A DNA stretch of 64,000 nucleotides from Arthrobacter sp. H16F315 (GCF_024124825.1 NZ_JAMXSS010000002.1:744001-808000); one strand, 5' to 3'. Positions 8,191 to 17,429 are shown, counted from the stretch's first letter. Notes: a model not told the origin generated them from the letters alone. Numbers and translations: made by a program.

Positions 8191-9862
8191 ATGGCTAGCC
8201 GCGCGGGCACTGTTGCCCAACCCCAAGACCTTGTTGACATCACTGCGCTACTGGACGCGTACTACGACGTATCCCCCGATCTGACGGACCCGGGCCAACG
8301 GGTGGCCTTCGGCACCTCCGGCCATCGTGGCTCCAGCCTGAAGGCATCCTTCAACGAACCCCACATCCTTGCCATCACCCAGGCAATCGTGGAGTACCGG
8401 GCAGGCCAGGGCATCACCGGACCGCTGTACCTGGCCAAGGACACCCACGCGCTCAGCGAACCGGCGCAGAATTCGGCCCTCGAGGTCCTCGCGGCCAACG
8501 GCGTGCACGTGCTGATCGACGCCCGGCACGGCTACACACCCACCCCGGCGCTGAGCCACGCGATCCTCACACACAACAACAACTCTGCCGCCGGTGCCCC
8601 CCAGGCTGATGGCATCGTGGTAACCCCCAGCCACAACCCGCCCGGCGACGGCGGGTTTCGGTACAACCCCCGCACGGCGGGCCTGCTGACACCGACGCGA
8701 CCGGCTGGATCGCCAACCGCGCCAACGAACTGCTGGAAAACGGCTTGCGCGGGGTCAAGCGGATCGCCCTCGCCGAGGCCATGGGCGCCGGCACCACGGG
8801 AAAGTTCGACTTCCTCAGCAGCTACGTGGACGATCTCCCCTCCGTCCTGGACCTCAATGCAATCCGGGAGGCCGGCGTCCGGATCGGCGCCGACCCGATG
8901 GGCGGCGCATCGGTGGACTACTGGGGCGAGATCGGCGAACGCCACCACCTGAACCTCACAGTGGTCAATCCCACCGTCGACCCGCAGTGGGCCTTTATGA
9001 CACTCGACTGGGATGAAAAGATCCGGATGGACTGCTCCTCGCCGTCGGCGATGGCATCACTGATCAACAGGATGGCTGCTGGTGCGGACGGGTCCGCAGC
9101 CTTCGACGTCGCCACCGGAAATGACGCCGACGCCGACCGGCACGGCATCGTGACGCCCTTTGTTGATGGACAGGGCGGGCTGATGAACCCGAACCACTAT
9201 CTCGCCGTTGCGATTGACTACCTGTACCGACACCGGACCGGCTGGAACCCGCAGTCCGTGATCGGCAAGACGCTGGTGTCCTCATCCATCATCGACCGGG
9301 TGGCTGAAAGCCTGGGACGCAAGCTGGTTGAGGTGCCGGTCGGTTTCAAATGGTTCGTCCCCGGGCTCCTGTCCGGGGAGGGGCCTTCGGCGGCGAGGAA
9401 TCTGCCGGCGCATCGTTCAACAAAAAAGACGGCAGCGTGTGGACCACGGACAAGGACGGCATCCTGCTGGCCCTGCTGGCCTCGGAGATCACAGCGGTGA
9501 CGGGCAAGTCGCCGTCGCAGCTCTACCAGGGCCTCACCGATCAATTCGGCGACCCGGTCTACGCACGGATCGACGCAGCGGCCACCCGGGAGCAGAAGGC
9601 CGCACTCGGCAAGCTGTCGCCGTCGGACGTTACCGCCACGGAACTGGCAGGTGAAACAATCACGGCCAAGCTGACCGAGGCGCCGGGCAACGGGGCGGCG
9701 ATCGGCGGGTTTAAGGTCGTCACGGAGAACGCCTGGTTCGCGGCCCGTCCGTCCGGTACCGAGGACGTTTACAAAATCTATGCCGAGTCCTTCAAGGGCG
9801 CGGAGCACCTCAAGCAGGTCCAAGCCGAGGCAAAGGCGCTGGTGGACGGCGTCATTTCCTGA
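8191..9862 (+). pseudogene. pgm: Phosphoglucomutase (alpha-D-glucose-specific), interrupted by two single-base frameshifts
   Basis: Interconverts glucose-1-phosphate and glucose-6-phosphate. Read with two frame changes, the sequence matches the E. coli Pgm type from end to end: FGTSGHRGS, the phosphoserine loop [38 protein letters not shown] and [14 protein letters not shown]. The first break is in the C run at 8667-8671; one more C restores [15 protein letters not shown]. The second is in the G run at 9380-9383; one more G restores [12 protein letters not shown]. With two bases added, the gene encodes 557 residues, the normal length. Both breaks are homopolymer losses, so a sequence error is likelier than a dead gene. 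Confidence 0.9.
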
Positions 9863-9880
9863 CCAGGCACACCTGCGGCC

Positions 9881-9907
9881 CTTGGGCCCTGTTTTAGGGC
9901 CCCCAAG
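9881..9907 (+). terminator. Hairpin after pgm
   Basis: GGGCCCT/AGGGCCC forms a 7-bp stem around GTTTT, with an outer CTT/AAG closure and a two-base bulge. It starts 18 bp after the pgm stop. There is no U tract, which is common in high-GC actinobacterial terminators. Confidence 0.55.
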
Positions 9908-9970
9908 AGGGATAAACTCAGGTGCGGCCCCGGATGCGGCCGTGCGCTCAACCGCAGAATTGCGTCCCGA

Positions 9971-10006
9971 GTGCCTCCGGCCTGTCCCCCATGGTGCCGG
10001 AGGCAC
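9971..10006. terminator. Hairpin between convergent pgm and nitroreductase
   Basis: A perfect 10-bp stem, GTGCCTCCGG/CCGGAGGCAC, with a 16-nt loop. It lies 52 bp beyond the nitroreductase stop on the other strand and could end transcription from either side. Confidence 0.5.
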
Positions 10007-10058
10007 CTCCGCGCCTGGACACCGCCGGGACCACCCCCTCGCCAGCGGCGGCTTCCCG

Positions 10059-10664
10059 TCAGAGCGTGCGGACAACGTCCTCGTAGGCGAACTTCGGCTT
10101 CGGGGCACCCCAGGCGTCCGCGGCGGGCTGCCCGATATTAACCACCAGGAAGCTCTTTTGGCTGCCGTCGGGGAAAAACGCCGCATCAATAGCGGTGAAG
10201 TCTGCCCCTGTCATGGGTCCGGCGGAGAAGCCAAGGGACCGGACGGCGAGGATGAAGTAGCCGGCCTGCAGGTGGGCGTTGTTGTTCCCGGTGGCCGCGG
10301 CGAGATCCGGGGCGGCGTCGTACATGGCCTTGGGCGCGTTGTAGCCGGGCAGGAAGTTTTCCCACTGTTCCTGCCAAGACGTGTCGTAGCCCAGAACGGC
10401 GACAAGGGGTGCGGAGGCTGTTTTGGCGCGGTTGCCGTGGGCAAGGGTTTCGACAAGTGCCGCGCGTGCTTGCTCGGACCGGATGTACGTCACCCGAAGC
10501 GGCTGCGAGTTGAACGCGGTGGGACCAAACTTGGTCAACTCGTAGATGGCCCGGGCCTGTTCGTCAGTGACCTCACCGGTAAACGTGCTCGCGGTGCGGG
10601 CCTCGGCAAAGATGGCGTCCACTGCTGCGGCGCCGATTACTGCTTCGTCATGGGCGATGGTCAT
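10059..10664 (-). CDS. RutE-like nitroreductase family protein (malonic semialdehyde reductase)
   Basis: A 201-residue flavin-dependent nitroreductase-fold protein closest to RutE/YdfN, which reduces malonic semialdehyde to 3-hydroxypropionate in the Rut pyrimidine pathway. Family features are KFGPTAFNSQPLRVTYI near residue 45, the AHLQAGYFILAVRSLGFSAG helix and the C-terminal SFLVVNIGQP. The start at 10664 has AAGGAT at good spacing; an ATG two codons earlier abuts that site. It is divergent from a uracil permease gene, which supports a pyrimidine link. No rutA/B or other Rut gene is in the window. A general nitroreductase role remains possible. Confidence 0.82.
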   Translation of the reverse strand: MTIAHDEAVIGAAAVDAIFAEARTASTFTGEVTDEQARAIYELTKFGPTAFNSQPLRVTYIRSEQARAALVETLAHGNRAKTASAPLVAVLGYDTSWQEQWENFLPGYNAPKAMYDAAPDLAAATGNNNAHLQAGYFILAVRSLGFSAGPMTGADFTAIDAAFFPDGSQKSFLVVNIGQPAADAWGAPKPKFAYEDVVRTL

Positions 10665-10721
10665 GGGCATCCTTTTCGCTTGGCGTACCCGCCGGGTCGG
10701 CGGCCACTGAGTGCTGTCTTT

Positions 10722-10731
10722 AGTTGCAACT
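10722..10731. promoter_or_regulatory. Perfect palindrome AGTTGCAACT in the divergent nitroreductase/permease promoter region
   Basis: AGTTGCAACT is its own reverse complement and lies between the two divergent genes. The form resembles MarR-family operators. No MarR gene is adjacent. Confidence 0.5.
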
Positions 10732-10880
10732 TCAACTTCTTTCCGTTCCTTCCCGCAATGCCCTGTGACCTCCGGCACGGACCTGCCGGCAGTGACACGG
10801 GCCGGAATCAGGGGCGCGGTAAAGTTGCTCCGGAAGATTCCTTCCCGCCCCACGCCACATATTCTCTGAAAGGCCCGGCA

Positions 10881-12218
10881 ATGAGCATGCTCGGTACCAA
10901 ATGGAAGCTCCACGGCAACGGCAGGTCGGTCCGCCCCGGTGAGGTTGTGAAGCCCGATGAACGCCTGGCCTGGCCGCTGACCATCGGCATCGGGATGCAG
11001 CACGTCGTCGCCATGTTCGGTGCCACCTTCCTCGTCCCGATCATCACGGGCATGCCGCCGGCCACCACCCTGTTTTTCTCGGGCATCGGCACCCTGCTGT
11101 TCCTGGTAATTACCAGGGGCCGGGTGCCGAGCTACCTCGGGTCCAGTTTCGCCTTTATCGCACCGATCATGGCCTCCCAGCAGCAGTACGGCGTTGCCGG
11201 CGCTCTCGGCGGCGTGGTGCTGGCCGGAGCCGGGCTGGCCATCATCGGCGCCGTAGTGCAGAAGTTCGGCGCCGGCTGGATCAACCGGCTGATGCCGCCC
11301 ATCGTGACGGGCGCCATCGTGGGCCTGATCGGCCTCAACCTCGCGCCCGCAGCGAAGAACAACTTCGATGCGGCCCCCATCACCGCCCTCATCACGCTGG
11401 CCACGATCATCGTCGTCAGCGTCTTTTTCCGCGGCATCCTGGGCCGGCTGAGCATCCTGGTCGGCGTAGTGCTCGGCTACTTCGTGGCGATGATCCGCGG
11501 CGAAGTGGACTTCGCCAAGATGGACTCCGCTGCCTGGGTGGGGCTGCCGTACTTCCAGACCCCGGAATTCCACCTCGGTGTGGTGGGCTTGTTCGTGCCG
11601 GTGGTCCTGGTGCTCGTAGCGGAGAACATCGGCCACGTGAAGTCCGTGTCCGCGATGACCGGCCAGAACCTCGACGGCGTCTCCGGGCGTGCGCTGATGG
11701 CCGACGGCGCTGCCACTGTGCTTGCCGGCTTCGGCGGCGGCTCCGGAACCACCACCTACGCGGAAAACATCGGCGTGATGGCCGCCACGAAGGTCTATTC
11801 GACGGCGGCCTACTGGGTGGCGGGTGTTTTCGCAGTCGTGTTGAGCTTCTCACCGAAGTTCGGCGAACTCATCGCCACCGTCCCGGCGGGCGTGCTGGGC
11901 GGGGCGGCGACGATGCTCTATGGCATGATCGGCGTCCTCGGGGTCAAGATCTGGGTGCAGAACAAGGTTAACTTCGCCAACCCGGTGAACCTGACCACGG
12001 CCGCCGTCGCGCTCATCGTCGGGATCGCCGACTACACCTGGACCATTGGCGACCTGAAATTCACCGGCATCGCCCTCGGCTCCGCCGCGGCCCTCGTGAT
12101 CTACCACGGCATGAAAGCCATCGCAACGGCCCGGGGTACCGTTGCCGAGCCCGAAACCGAGACTGTGGCCCTCGCCGCGGCGACGCCGGGCAGGCGCGCG
12201 CCGAAGAAGCGCCGCTAA
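10881..12218 (+). CDS. Uracil/xanthine permease (NCS2 family)
   Basis: A 445-residue nucleobase:proton symporter of the NCS2 (UraA/RutG) family in the cytoplasmic membrane. It has about 14 hydrophobic segments, the N-terminal GIGMQHVVAMFGATFLVP, the VAENIGHVKSVS region and the family-defining GGSGTTTYAENIGVMAATKV stretch, which contains the substrate-binding Glu. The C-terminal tail is Arg/Lys-rich. The start at 10881 follows GAAAGG; the open frame further upstream overlaps the nitroreductase and is not coding. Pairing with the RutE-like gene favours uracil or thymine as substrate. Confidence 0.92.
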   Translation: MSMLGTKWKLHGNGRSVRPGEVVKPDERLAWPLTIGIGMQHVVAMFGATFLVPIITGMPPATTLFFSGIGTLLFLVITRGRVPSYLGSSFAFIAPIMASQQQYGVAGALGGVVLAGAGLAIIGAVVQKFGAGWINRLMPPIVTGAIVGLIGLNLAPAAKNNFDAAPITALITLATIIVVSVFFRGILGRLSILVGVVLGYFVAMIRGEVDFAKMDSAAWVGLPYFQTPEFHLGVVGLFVPVVLVLVAENIGHVKSVSAMTGQNLDGVSGRALMADGAATVLAGFGGGSGTTTYAENIGVMAATKVYSTAAYWVAGVFAVVLSFSPKFGELIATVPAGVLGGAATMLYGMIGVLGVKIWVQNKVNFANPVNLTTAAVALIVGIADYTWTIGDLKFTGIALGSAAALVIYHGMKAIATARGTVAEPETETVALAAATPGRRAPKKRR

Positions 12219-12247
12219 CGGCCGCTTCGCCCGCCACCTGCAGCCGA

Positions 12248-12293
12248 AAGGCCGGGAGCCGAACACCACCTAAGGTGCACGGATCCCGGCCTT
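12248..12293. terminator. Hairpin between convergent permease and acidic-protein genes
   Basis: AAGGCCGGG (12248-12256) pairs perfectly with CCCGGCCTT (12285-12293). It lies between two stop codons on opposite strands, so a bidirectional terminator is likely. Confidence 0.6.
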
Positions 12294-12329
12294 CGCTGTC
12301 CAAGGTCCCGCTGAATGCGGGCGGCGGCT

Positions 12330-12851
12330 TTAGCCGGCGTCGAAGGCTTCCTTGCTGTCCCCGTCGCGGTCCTTCGGCGCTTTGTCCTCGGGCAGGTCCG
12401 TTCCCGATCCGTCGGGCAGACCCGCCGCGTCCTGCCCGGGCTCCGAGGAGAACGGCCGGCCGGCGTCGGGCCGTTCGGTGTTGCTCTCGTCCATTTCCGC
12501 CTCCGAGGACGGCATCGCCGCCTCGGAATTCTCGTCGGCGTCGGCGTCGTAGCCGGGTGTGGTGCTGGCGTTTTCTGCACTCATTTGTTCCTCCGTTCCT
12601 CCGAAGCGTCCTGCCCCGGGTTCTCCTGCACTGTCTTGGTCTGCGGCACCGAACTGACTCAGGTCCGGGGCCCCGGCCGGGTAGGTCTCCCCGTCCGGGC
12701 TGTCCTGGCTGAGTCCTGCGGCGTCGAACGCTTCTTCATCACGCGGCTGGGCGAACTTGGTGGTGTCGCCGCCGGGCAGTTCCTGTTCTGCAGTCGGCGT
12801 GCCGTAGCCGCCTGCTTCCTCAATCGGTTCCTGCTGCTTTTCCTGAGTCAT
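12330..12851 (-). CDS. Acidic, probably disordered hypothetical protein (173 aa)
   Basis: I do not recognise a family. The protein is extremely rich in Glu, Asp, Ser, Gly, Ala and Pro, with no hydrophobic core, so it is likely disordered. The start at 12851 has AGGGAGGAACAAG upstream. A second equally strong site lies inside the frame and would start an 84-residue C-terminal product at 12584. The two halves are loosely alike (acidic, ending near SKEAFDAG and EEAFDAAG), as if two tandem small genes had fused or the first had lost its stop. Arthrobacter genomes carry several small acidic proteins of this kind, often stress-related; that role is only inference. Confidence 0.65.
   Translation of the reverse strand: MTQEKQQEPIEEAGGYGTPTAEQELPGGDTTKFAQPRDEEAFDAAGLSQDSPDGETYPAGAPDLSQFGAADQDSAGEPGAGRFGGTEEQMSAENASTTPGYDADADENSEAAMPSSEAEMDESNTERPDAGRPFSSEPGQDAAGLPDGSGTDLPEDKAPKDRDGDSKEAFDAG
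12584..12596 (-). promoter_or_regulatory. Internal ribosome binding site and ATG within the acidic-protein gene
   Basis: GGAGGAACAA sits directly before an in-frame ATG at 12584. It nearly repeats the site of the upstream start and would give an 84-residue product. Confidence 0.55.
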
Positions 12852-12862
12852 CTTGTTCCTCC

Positions 12863-13042
12863 CTAGTGGAAATGTGAACTGCATGGACTCCTGGCCTTGC
12901 GGATCCACGCAGCAGCGTCCTGCGCGTCCGGCTCCCCTTCCGGCAGGTAGGAAATGGCGAAGCCGGCGCCCTCGCGGGCGAAGGCGATAGCCGGTAAGGG
13001 TTCTGCGTCGTAGGCGACCCGGGGATCACGCGGCTGTCCCTG
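12863..13042 (-). pseudogene. Open stretch with protein-like composition but no start codon
   Basis: Sixty codons are open between stops, encoding a segment that runs RDPRVAYDAEPLPAIAFARE, then GAGFAISYLPEGEPD and AAAWIRKARS, with third-position GC typical of a gene. No ATG, GTG or TTG occurs in frame and a stop precedes it. It may be the end of a gene whose start is lost, or a small gene hit by a sequence error. The rest of the roughly 320-bp gap (12852-13171) shows nothing else. Confidence 0.35.
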
Positions 13043-13171
13043 CTAACAATTCCACCCTACCTGGAAGTCATAAGCAAGCTTAGCACTGGCTTGAATTTCG
13101 GCTGATTCAAGCCTAAGTTGAAAGATGGCTGCCACCGCAGCCGGATTCGCATTAATCCCGGAGGCCCAGTT

Positions 13172-13708
13172 GTGACCGATCCAACGCCAGGGCGAGGGCC
13201 GGGGCCGGATCCGGCGGCAGGACTCCTCGCGCAGGAACACCGGACCGAGTCCGGGATCGAAAAACTCGACCGCAACTGGCTAGAACTGCTGCAGGAACTG
13301 CGGGTGCTGCAGACCGGGGTGCAGATCCTCGCGGGTTTCCTGCTGACCTTGCCGTTCCAGTCGCGGTTTGAGACCCTCGACCAGTTCCAGAGGACCCTCT
13401 ACCTTGCAAACGTGTCTCTGGCGGCCCTCACCACAGCCTTGATTCTGTTGCCCGTCAGCGTGCACCGGCGCCTGTTCCGCCAGCATCTCCGGTCCGCTCT
13501 TGTCGCCAACGCGGACCGGATCGCGAAGGTTGCCCTGTCCGGCATCGGGCTGCTCAGCGTGGGCACTTCCGCGCTCATTTTCGATGTTACGGCGGGCCGG
13601 GCAGCGGGGCTCACAGCCGGACTCGTGCTGTTAACCGTCTTGTTCGTCCTGCTGGTCCTTGTGCCAAGCCGGCTCCGCCGGCACGCCGCACCAGCAAAAC
13701 GACCCTAG
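13172..13708 (+). CDS. DUF6328 family membrane protein
   Basis: A 178-residue integral membrane protein. The conserved signature DRNWLELLQELRVLQTGVQI is followed by a first membrane span AGFLLTLPFQSRF. Three further spans follow (SLAALTTALILLPVSVHR, ALSGIGLLSVGTSALIF and GLTAGLVLLTVLFVLLVLVP). This is the standard four-helix layout of DUF6328, whose function is unknown. The GTG start at 13172 has GGAGG seven bases upstream. It ends 50 bp before the convergent MFS gene. Confidence 0.82.
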   Translation: MTDPTPGRGPGPDPAAGLLAQEHRTESGIEKLDRNWLELLQELRVLQTGVQILAGFLLTLPFQSRFETLDQFQRTLYLANVSLAALTTALILLPVSVHRRLFRQHLRSALVANADRIAKVALSGIGLLSVGTSALIFDVTAGRAAGLTAGLVLLTVLFVLLVLVPSRLRRHAAPAKRP

Positions 13709-13757
13709 CAAATGGCGCATCCGGAGCGCGGCAACTTGCCGTTCCGAGCCGGTCCGC

Positions 13758-15305
13758 CTAGTCCGCCCGGTTGTCTCCGTGTTCCCGGCGATCGGCGGCA
13801 TTCTCCGGGGGCTTCTCGGCCTCGGCCGGCTCGTAGCTGTGGTCGAATGGCATCTCGCTGAGGTCAAGGTTTTCGTTGGAATCCTGGCCCGCCACCAGCT
13901 CGTGGGCTTCCTCCAGGCTGTCAACGCTCGGCATGGACCCGATCAATGGCCGGCCTGCCGATTCCTTGATGAAATACACCGCAACGGCGCCCACCGCGGA
14001 GGTAGCCATCAAGTAGTAGGCCGGCATCATTTCATTGCCGGAGACAGCAATCAGCGACGCGATAATAAAGGGGGCGGTGCCGCCAAAGATGGCCACGGCA
14101 AAGTTGTAGGCGATGCCCATGGCACCGTAGCGGCTCGCCGTTGGGAAGAGCGCAGGAAGGGTCGAGGCCAGGTTGGCCACGTAAAACGTCAACGGAATCG
14201 CGATGAGCGCCAGTCCCAGCAGCGTGGACCAAATGGCCCCGACACCGATCAGCAGGAACGCCGGGGCCGCGAGCACCACGGTGCCCAGCGAACCGATCCA
14301 CAGCACGGGCCGCCGCCCAATCCGGTCCGAAAGCCGGCCGGTCAGCGGAATCGCGGCGGACATCAGGACCAGGATCGGGATGGTCAGCAGGGTGCCATGA
14401 AGCTCGTCATAGCCCTTGTTGGACGTTAGGTAGGTCGGCATGTAGGAGGTCAACGCGTAGCCGACGGTGTTCGCGGCGGCTACCAGAACCATGGCCAGCA
14501 GGATCCCCCGCCAGTGCGAGGCAAAAATGGCGACCGGACCCTTGGTTTCCACGGCCTCCCCGTCCGGGCGGCCGGACTCCTGCGCGTCCATGCTTGCCTG
14601 GAATGCCGGGGATTCCTCGATCTTCAGCCGGAAATATATGGCAATCAGGCCCAGCGGACCGGCAATGAGGAACGGGACCCGCCAGCCCCACGCCTCCATC
14701 ACATCGCCGCCGAGCGTCACCTGCAGCACTGTCACGAACGCGGCGCCGATGGCGAAGCCCATGTAGCTGCCCAGGTCCAGGAAGCTGGCGAAGAAGCCTC
14801 GGCGGGCATCCGGGGCGTGTTCGCTGACGAAGGTGGTTGCGCCGGCATATTCGCCGCCGGTCGAGAACCCCTGGACGAGCTTGGTGGCGACCAGCAGGAC
14901 GGCGGCCCAGATGCCGAGGACTCCGTAGCCGGGCAACAACCCCACCACAAAGGTTGAGGCCGCCATGATAATAAGGGTCATGGCAAGGACCCGTTGGCGG
15001 CCGACCTTATCGCCAAGCCAGCCGAAGAACACCCCACCCAGCGGTCGCGCGATGAAGGTGGCACCGAAGGTGCCGAGCAGGAACAGGTTCTGGACGGTCT
15101 TGTCCGCTTCGGGCAGGAAGACCGGCCCCATGGTGGTGATCAGGTAGCCGAACACGCCGACGTCGTACCATTCCATCGTGTTCCCGACGATGGTCCCGCC
15201 GAGGGCCTTGCGCATCACCCGACGGTCAACAACGTTTATGTGTTCGACCTCCAGCCGGCGCTCCTGGAGCTTTGCCCGGCGAGGTGTGTTGCGCTTCATG
15301 GACAT
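13758..15305 (-). CDS. MFS metabolite:proton symporter (ProP/ShiA-like)
   Basis: A 515-residue major facilitator transporter of the metabolite:H+ symporter group. Evidence includes the first-helix GNTMEWYDVGVFGYL motif typical of ProP and citrate/alpha-ketoglutarate carriers, the GWLGDKVGRQRVL loop between helices 2 and 3, LVQGFSTGGEYAGATTFVSE and the second-half GRLSDRIGRRPVL loop. The C-terminal 50 residues are acidic and hydrophilic. The substrate is not evident; osmoprotectants or dicarboxylates are typical. The start at 15305 has AGGAGGTCGCA. The glycerate kinase gene lies upstream on the opposite side with a 138-bp gap. Confidence 0.88.
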   Translation of the reverse strand: MSMKRNTPRRAKLQERRLEVEHINVVDRRVMRKALGGTIVGNTMEWYDVGVFGYLITTMGPVFLPEADKTVQNLFLLGTFGATFIARPLGGVFFGWLGDKVGRQRVLAMTLIIMAASTFVVGLLPGYGVLGIWAAVLLVATKLVQGFSTGGEYAGATTFVSEHAPDARRGFFASFLDLGSYMGFAIGAAFVTVLQVTLGGDVMEAWGWRVPFLIAGPLGLIAIYFRLKIEESPAFQASMDAQESGRPDGEAVETKGPVAIFASHWRGILLAMVLVAAANTVGYALTSYMPTYLTSNKGYDELHGTLLTIPILVLMSAAIPLTGRLSDRIGRRPVLWIGSLGTVVLAAPAFLLIGVGAIWSTLLGLALIAIPLTFYVANLASTLPALFPTASRYGAMGIAYNFAVAIFGGTAPFIIASLIAVSGNEMMPAYYLMATSAVGAVAVYFIKESAGRPLIGSMPSVDSLEEAHELVAGQDSNENLDLSEMPFDHSYEPAEAEKPPENAADRREHGDNRAD

Positions 15306-15443
15306 TGCGACCTCCTGGTCAGTGCCACAGTTTCCCGTCGCCCCAGCACTGAGAGCCACGGTCCCCAATCGAGGTCAGCTTATCGGGGCAGGCACTCGTG
15401 TAACCAGAGGCCCACCTCCGGAAGCGCGCAATCCCCCGGCGCT

Positions 15444-16568
15444 TTAGGCCCCTTCAAGCACTTGGCTGGTGGCCCAGGCAAGGTACTTCGCGGCGTTTGC
15501 GACGGCGTCCTCCGGGCTGCCGGCGATATCGAGCAGCTGAGCAGCCGCCACAACACCGTGCCGGGCCAGGTCCTCCGGTGTGACCAGGATCCGCCCCGCG
15601 ACCACAATTACCGGGATGCCGAGGCGCTGTGCGGCGTCGGCGAGCGCAATCGGCGCCTTGCCGGTAAGCGACTGCGAATCGAGCGAGCCCTCGCCGGTGA
15701 TTACCAGATCCGCGTCGGCGAGCTTTTCGGCGAGTCCGGTGAGCCCGGCGACCAGGGCGAACCCGCCTTCCAACGCGGCGTTGCCAAAGGCCAGGAATGA
15801 CGCCGGGAAGCCCCCTGCGGCCCCGGCCCCGGGAACATTGACGTCCCGTCCGGTGGCCTGGCGCAGGATCGAGGCCCAATTGCGCAGCCCGGCGTCGAGC
15901 AACTCCACGGCGTCGGCATCCGCGCCCTTCTGCGGACCGAACACGTGGGCTGCCCCGTCGTTGCCGAACAGCGGGTTCTGCACGTCGACGGCGATCCGGA
16001 ACGTCACAGCGGCCAGCCTGGGATCCAGGCCGCTGACATCGAGCACTGTCACGTCCGCGAGCGAGCCGCCGCCGAGCGGCACCACATTTCCGGCGTCGTC
16101 CAGCGGTTTGAGGCCCAGCGCGCGCAGCGCACCGCTGCCGCCGTCGGTCATCGCCGAACCGCCCAGGCCCAGCACTATCTCGGTGGCGCCGGCGTCGAGG
16201 GCTGCGGCTATTAGCTGGCCGCAGCCGTAGCTGTGCGCGCGCAGCGCGTTGGACGGGGTCGGCGCCATGTGTGCCAGGCCGGAGGCCTGCGCGGTTTCGA
16301 TCACGGCTGTGGCACCGCCGAAAGCGTCCTTTCGGAGTGCCCAGGCTGCTCCAACGGGTGCCAGGATCGGCCCGACGACGGCGTTCAGCCGTTCCTCGTA
16401 CCCCGCGGCGACGGCCGCCTCAAGGGTTCCTTCGCCGCCGTCAGCGACCGGGAACTGGACGGCTTCGGCGTCCGGATAGACGCGCAAAGCACCTTCGGCG
16501 ATGGCAGAGGCGGCTTCGGCGGCCGTCAGGGAGCCTTTGAACTTGTCCGGGGCGATCAGGATGCGCAT
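15444..16568 (-). CDS. Glycerate 2-kinase (type 1, GarK/GlxK family)
   Basis: Phosphorylates D-glycerate to 2- or 3-phosphoglycerate, linking glyoxylate or glucarate breakdown to glycolysis. The 374-residue protein begins MRILIAPDKFKGSLTA, the diagnostic N terminus, followed by VADGGEGTLEA (catalytic region), LGLGGSAMTDGGSGAL and GAGAAGGFPASFLAF, and later VITGEGSLDSQS. All belong to the type-1 glycerate kinase fold, and the length is standard. It stands alone, with no tartronate semialdehyde reductase nearby. Confidence 0.93.
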   Translation of the reverse strand: MRILIAPDKFKGSLTAAEAASAIAEGALRVYPDAEAVQFPVADGGEGTLEAAVAAGYEERLNAVVGPILAPVGAAWALRKDAFGGATAVIETAQASGLAHMAPTPSNALRAHSYGCGQLIAAALDAGATEIVLGLGGSAMTDGGSGALRALGLKPLDDAGNVVPLGGGSLADVTVLDVSGLDPRLAAVTFRIAVDVQNPLFGNDGAAHVFGPQKGADADAVELLDAGLRNWASILRQATGRDVNVPGAGAAGGFPASFLAFGNAALEGGFALVAGLTGLAEKLADADLVITGEGSLDSQSLTGKAPIALADAAQRLGIPVIVVAGRILVTPEDLARHGVVAAAQLLDIAGSPEDAVANAAKYLAWATSQVLEGA

Positions 16569-16619
16569 GGCTCTATCCTGCCAGTCCGGCGGTCCGGGAC
16601 GGTCGACCCGACGCAGTGT

Positions 16620-17429
16620 CTAAGCCCAGCCACCACGTTCCTGCAGGACTTCCTTGAGCAGGTCAGCACGGTCGGTGACAATCCCGTCCACCCCCAGGTC
16701 CAGCAGCCGGTGCATTTCCGCGGGGTCGTTGATGGTCCAGACATGGACCTGCAAGCCGTGACGGTGGGCGCGCCGGACGAAGCCAGGGGTCACGACGGTC
16801 ACGGCACCGTAGCTGGCCGGAACCTGCAGTGCGTGGACCCCCTGCAGCGTCCGGCGCGTTACAGCGGCCATTACCGCCGCCGGGAGCACAGGTCCCAGCA
16901 GGACAAAGAGGGCGTTGGATACCATACCGGCCGAACCAGCCGCAGGACGGCTCAGCTGCCGGAGCACGGCGCGGCGCCGGCGGTCCGAGAAACTGGCGAT
17001 CAGTACACGCTCGTGCAGGCCGAACCGTTCGATCGCCGCCACGAGGGTGTCCACCGAGGTCCAGTCCTTGACGTCCAGGTTGAACCGGACCTCCGGGAAG
17101 GCGGTGGCGAGCTCCTCAAACAACGGAATAGGCTCCGCGCCGCCGATTCTGGCGAGCGCGACGGTAGCCGCCGGGAGTTCCGAGATCCGGCCGCGGCCAT
17201 CCGTGACCCGGTCCAGGGTTTCGTCGTGGAACAACAGCAGGACACCGTCGGCGGTGGTGTGCACATCCGTCTCCAGATAGCGGAACCCGAGGTCGACGGC
17301 GGCGCGGAACGCCGCCATGGAGTTTTCCAGGCCGTCCCGGGAGAAACCGCGGTGCGCCATGGCCACGGGAAGGTCCGGGCCGACACCGGAGGCAGCTCCG
17401 GAGGCGAAAAACGGGTGCGGGGTGCTCAC
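16620..17429 (-). CDS. Glycerophosphodiester phosphodiesterase
   Basis: A 269-residue GDPD-family enzyme that hydrolyses glycerophosphodiesters to glycerol-3-phosphate and an alcohol. Catalytic marks are AHRGFSRDGLENSMAAF near residue 25, ETDVHTTADGVLLLFHDETL (metal-binding Glu and Asp and catalytic His), FNLDVKDW and the C-terminal VWTINDPAEMHRLLDLGVDG. There is no signal peptide, so it should act in the cytoplasm. It lies 51 bp upstream of the glycerate kinase gene on the same strand and could be cotranscribed. Confidence 0.93.
   Translation of the reverse strand: MSTPHPFFASGAASGVGPDLPVAMAHRGFSRDGLENSMAAFRAAVDLGFRYLETDVHTTADGVLLLFHDETLDRVTDGRGRISELPAATVALARIGGAEPIPLFEELATAFPEVRFNLDVKDWTSVDTLVAAIERFGLHERVLIASFSDRRRRAVLRQLSRPAAGSAGMVSNALFVLLGPVLPAAVMAAVTRRTLQGVHALQVPASYGAVTVVTPGFVRRAHRHGLQVHVWTINDPAEMHRLLDLGVDGIVTDRADLLKEVLQERGGWA

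Noticed and set aside
9780..10880. Upstream extension of the uracil permease
   Set aside because: It is antisense to the nitroreductase and overlaps the pgm end; the family starts at 10881.
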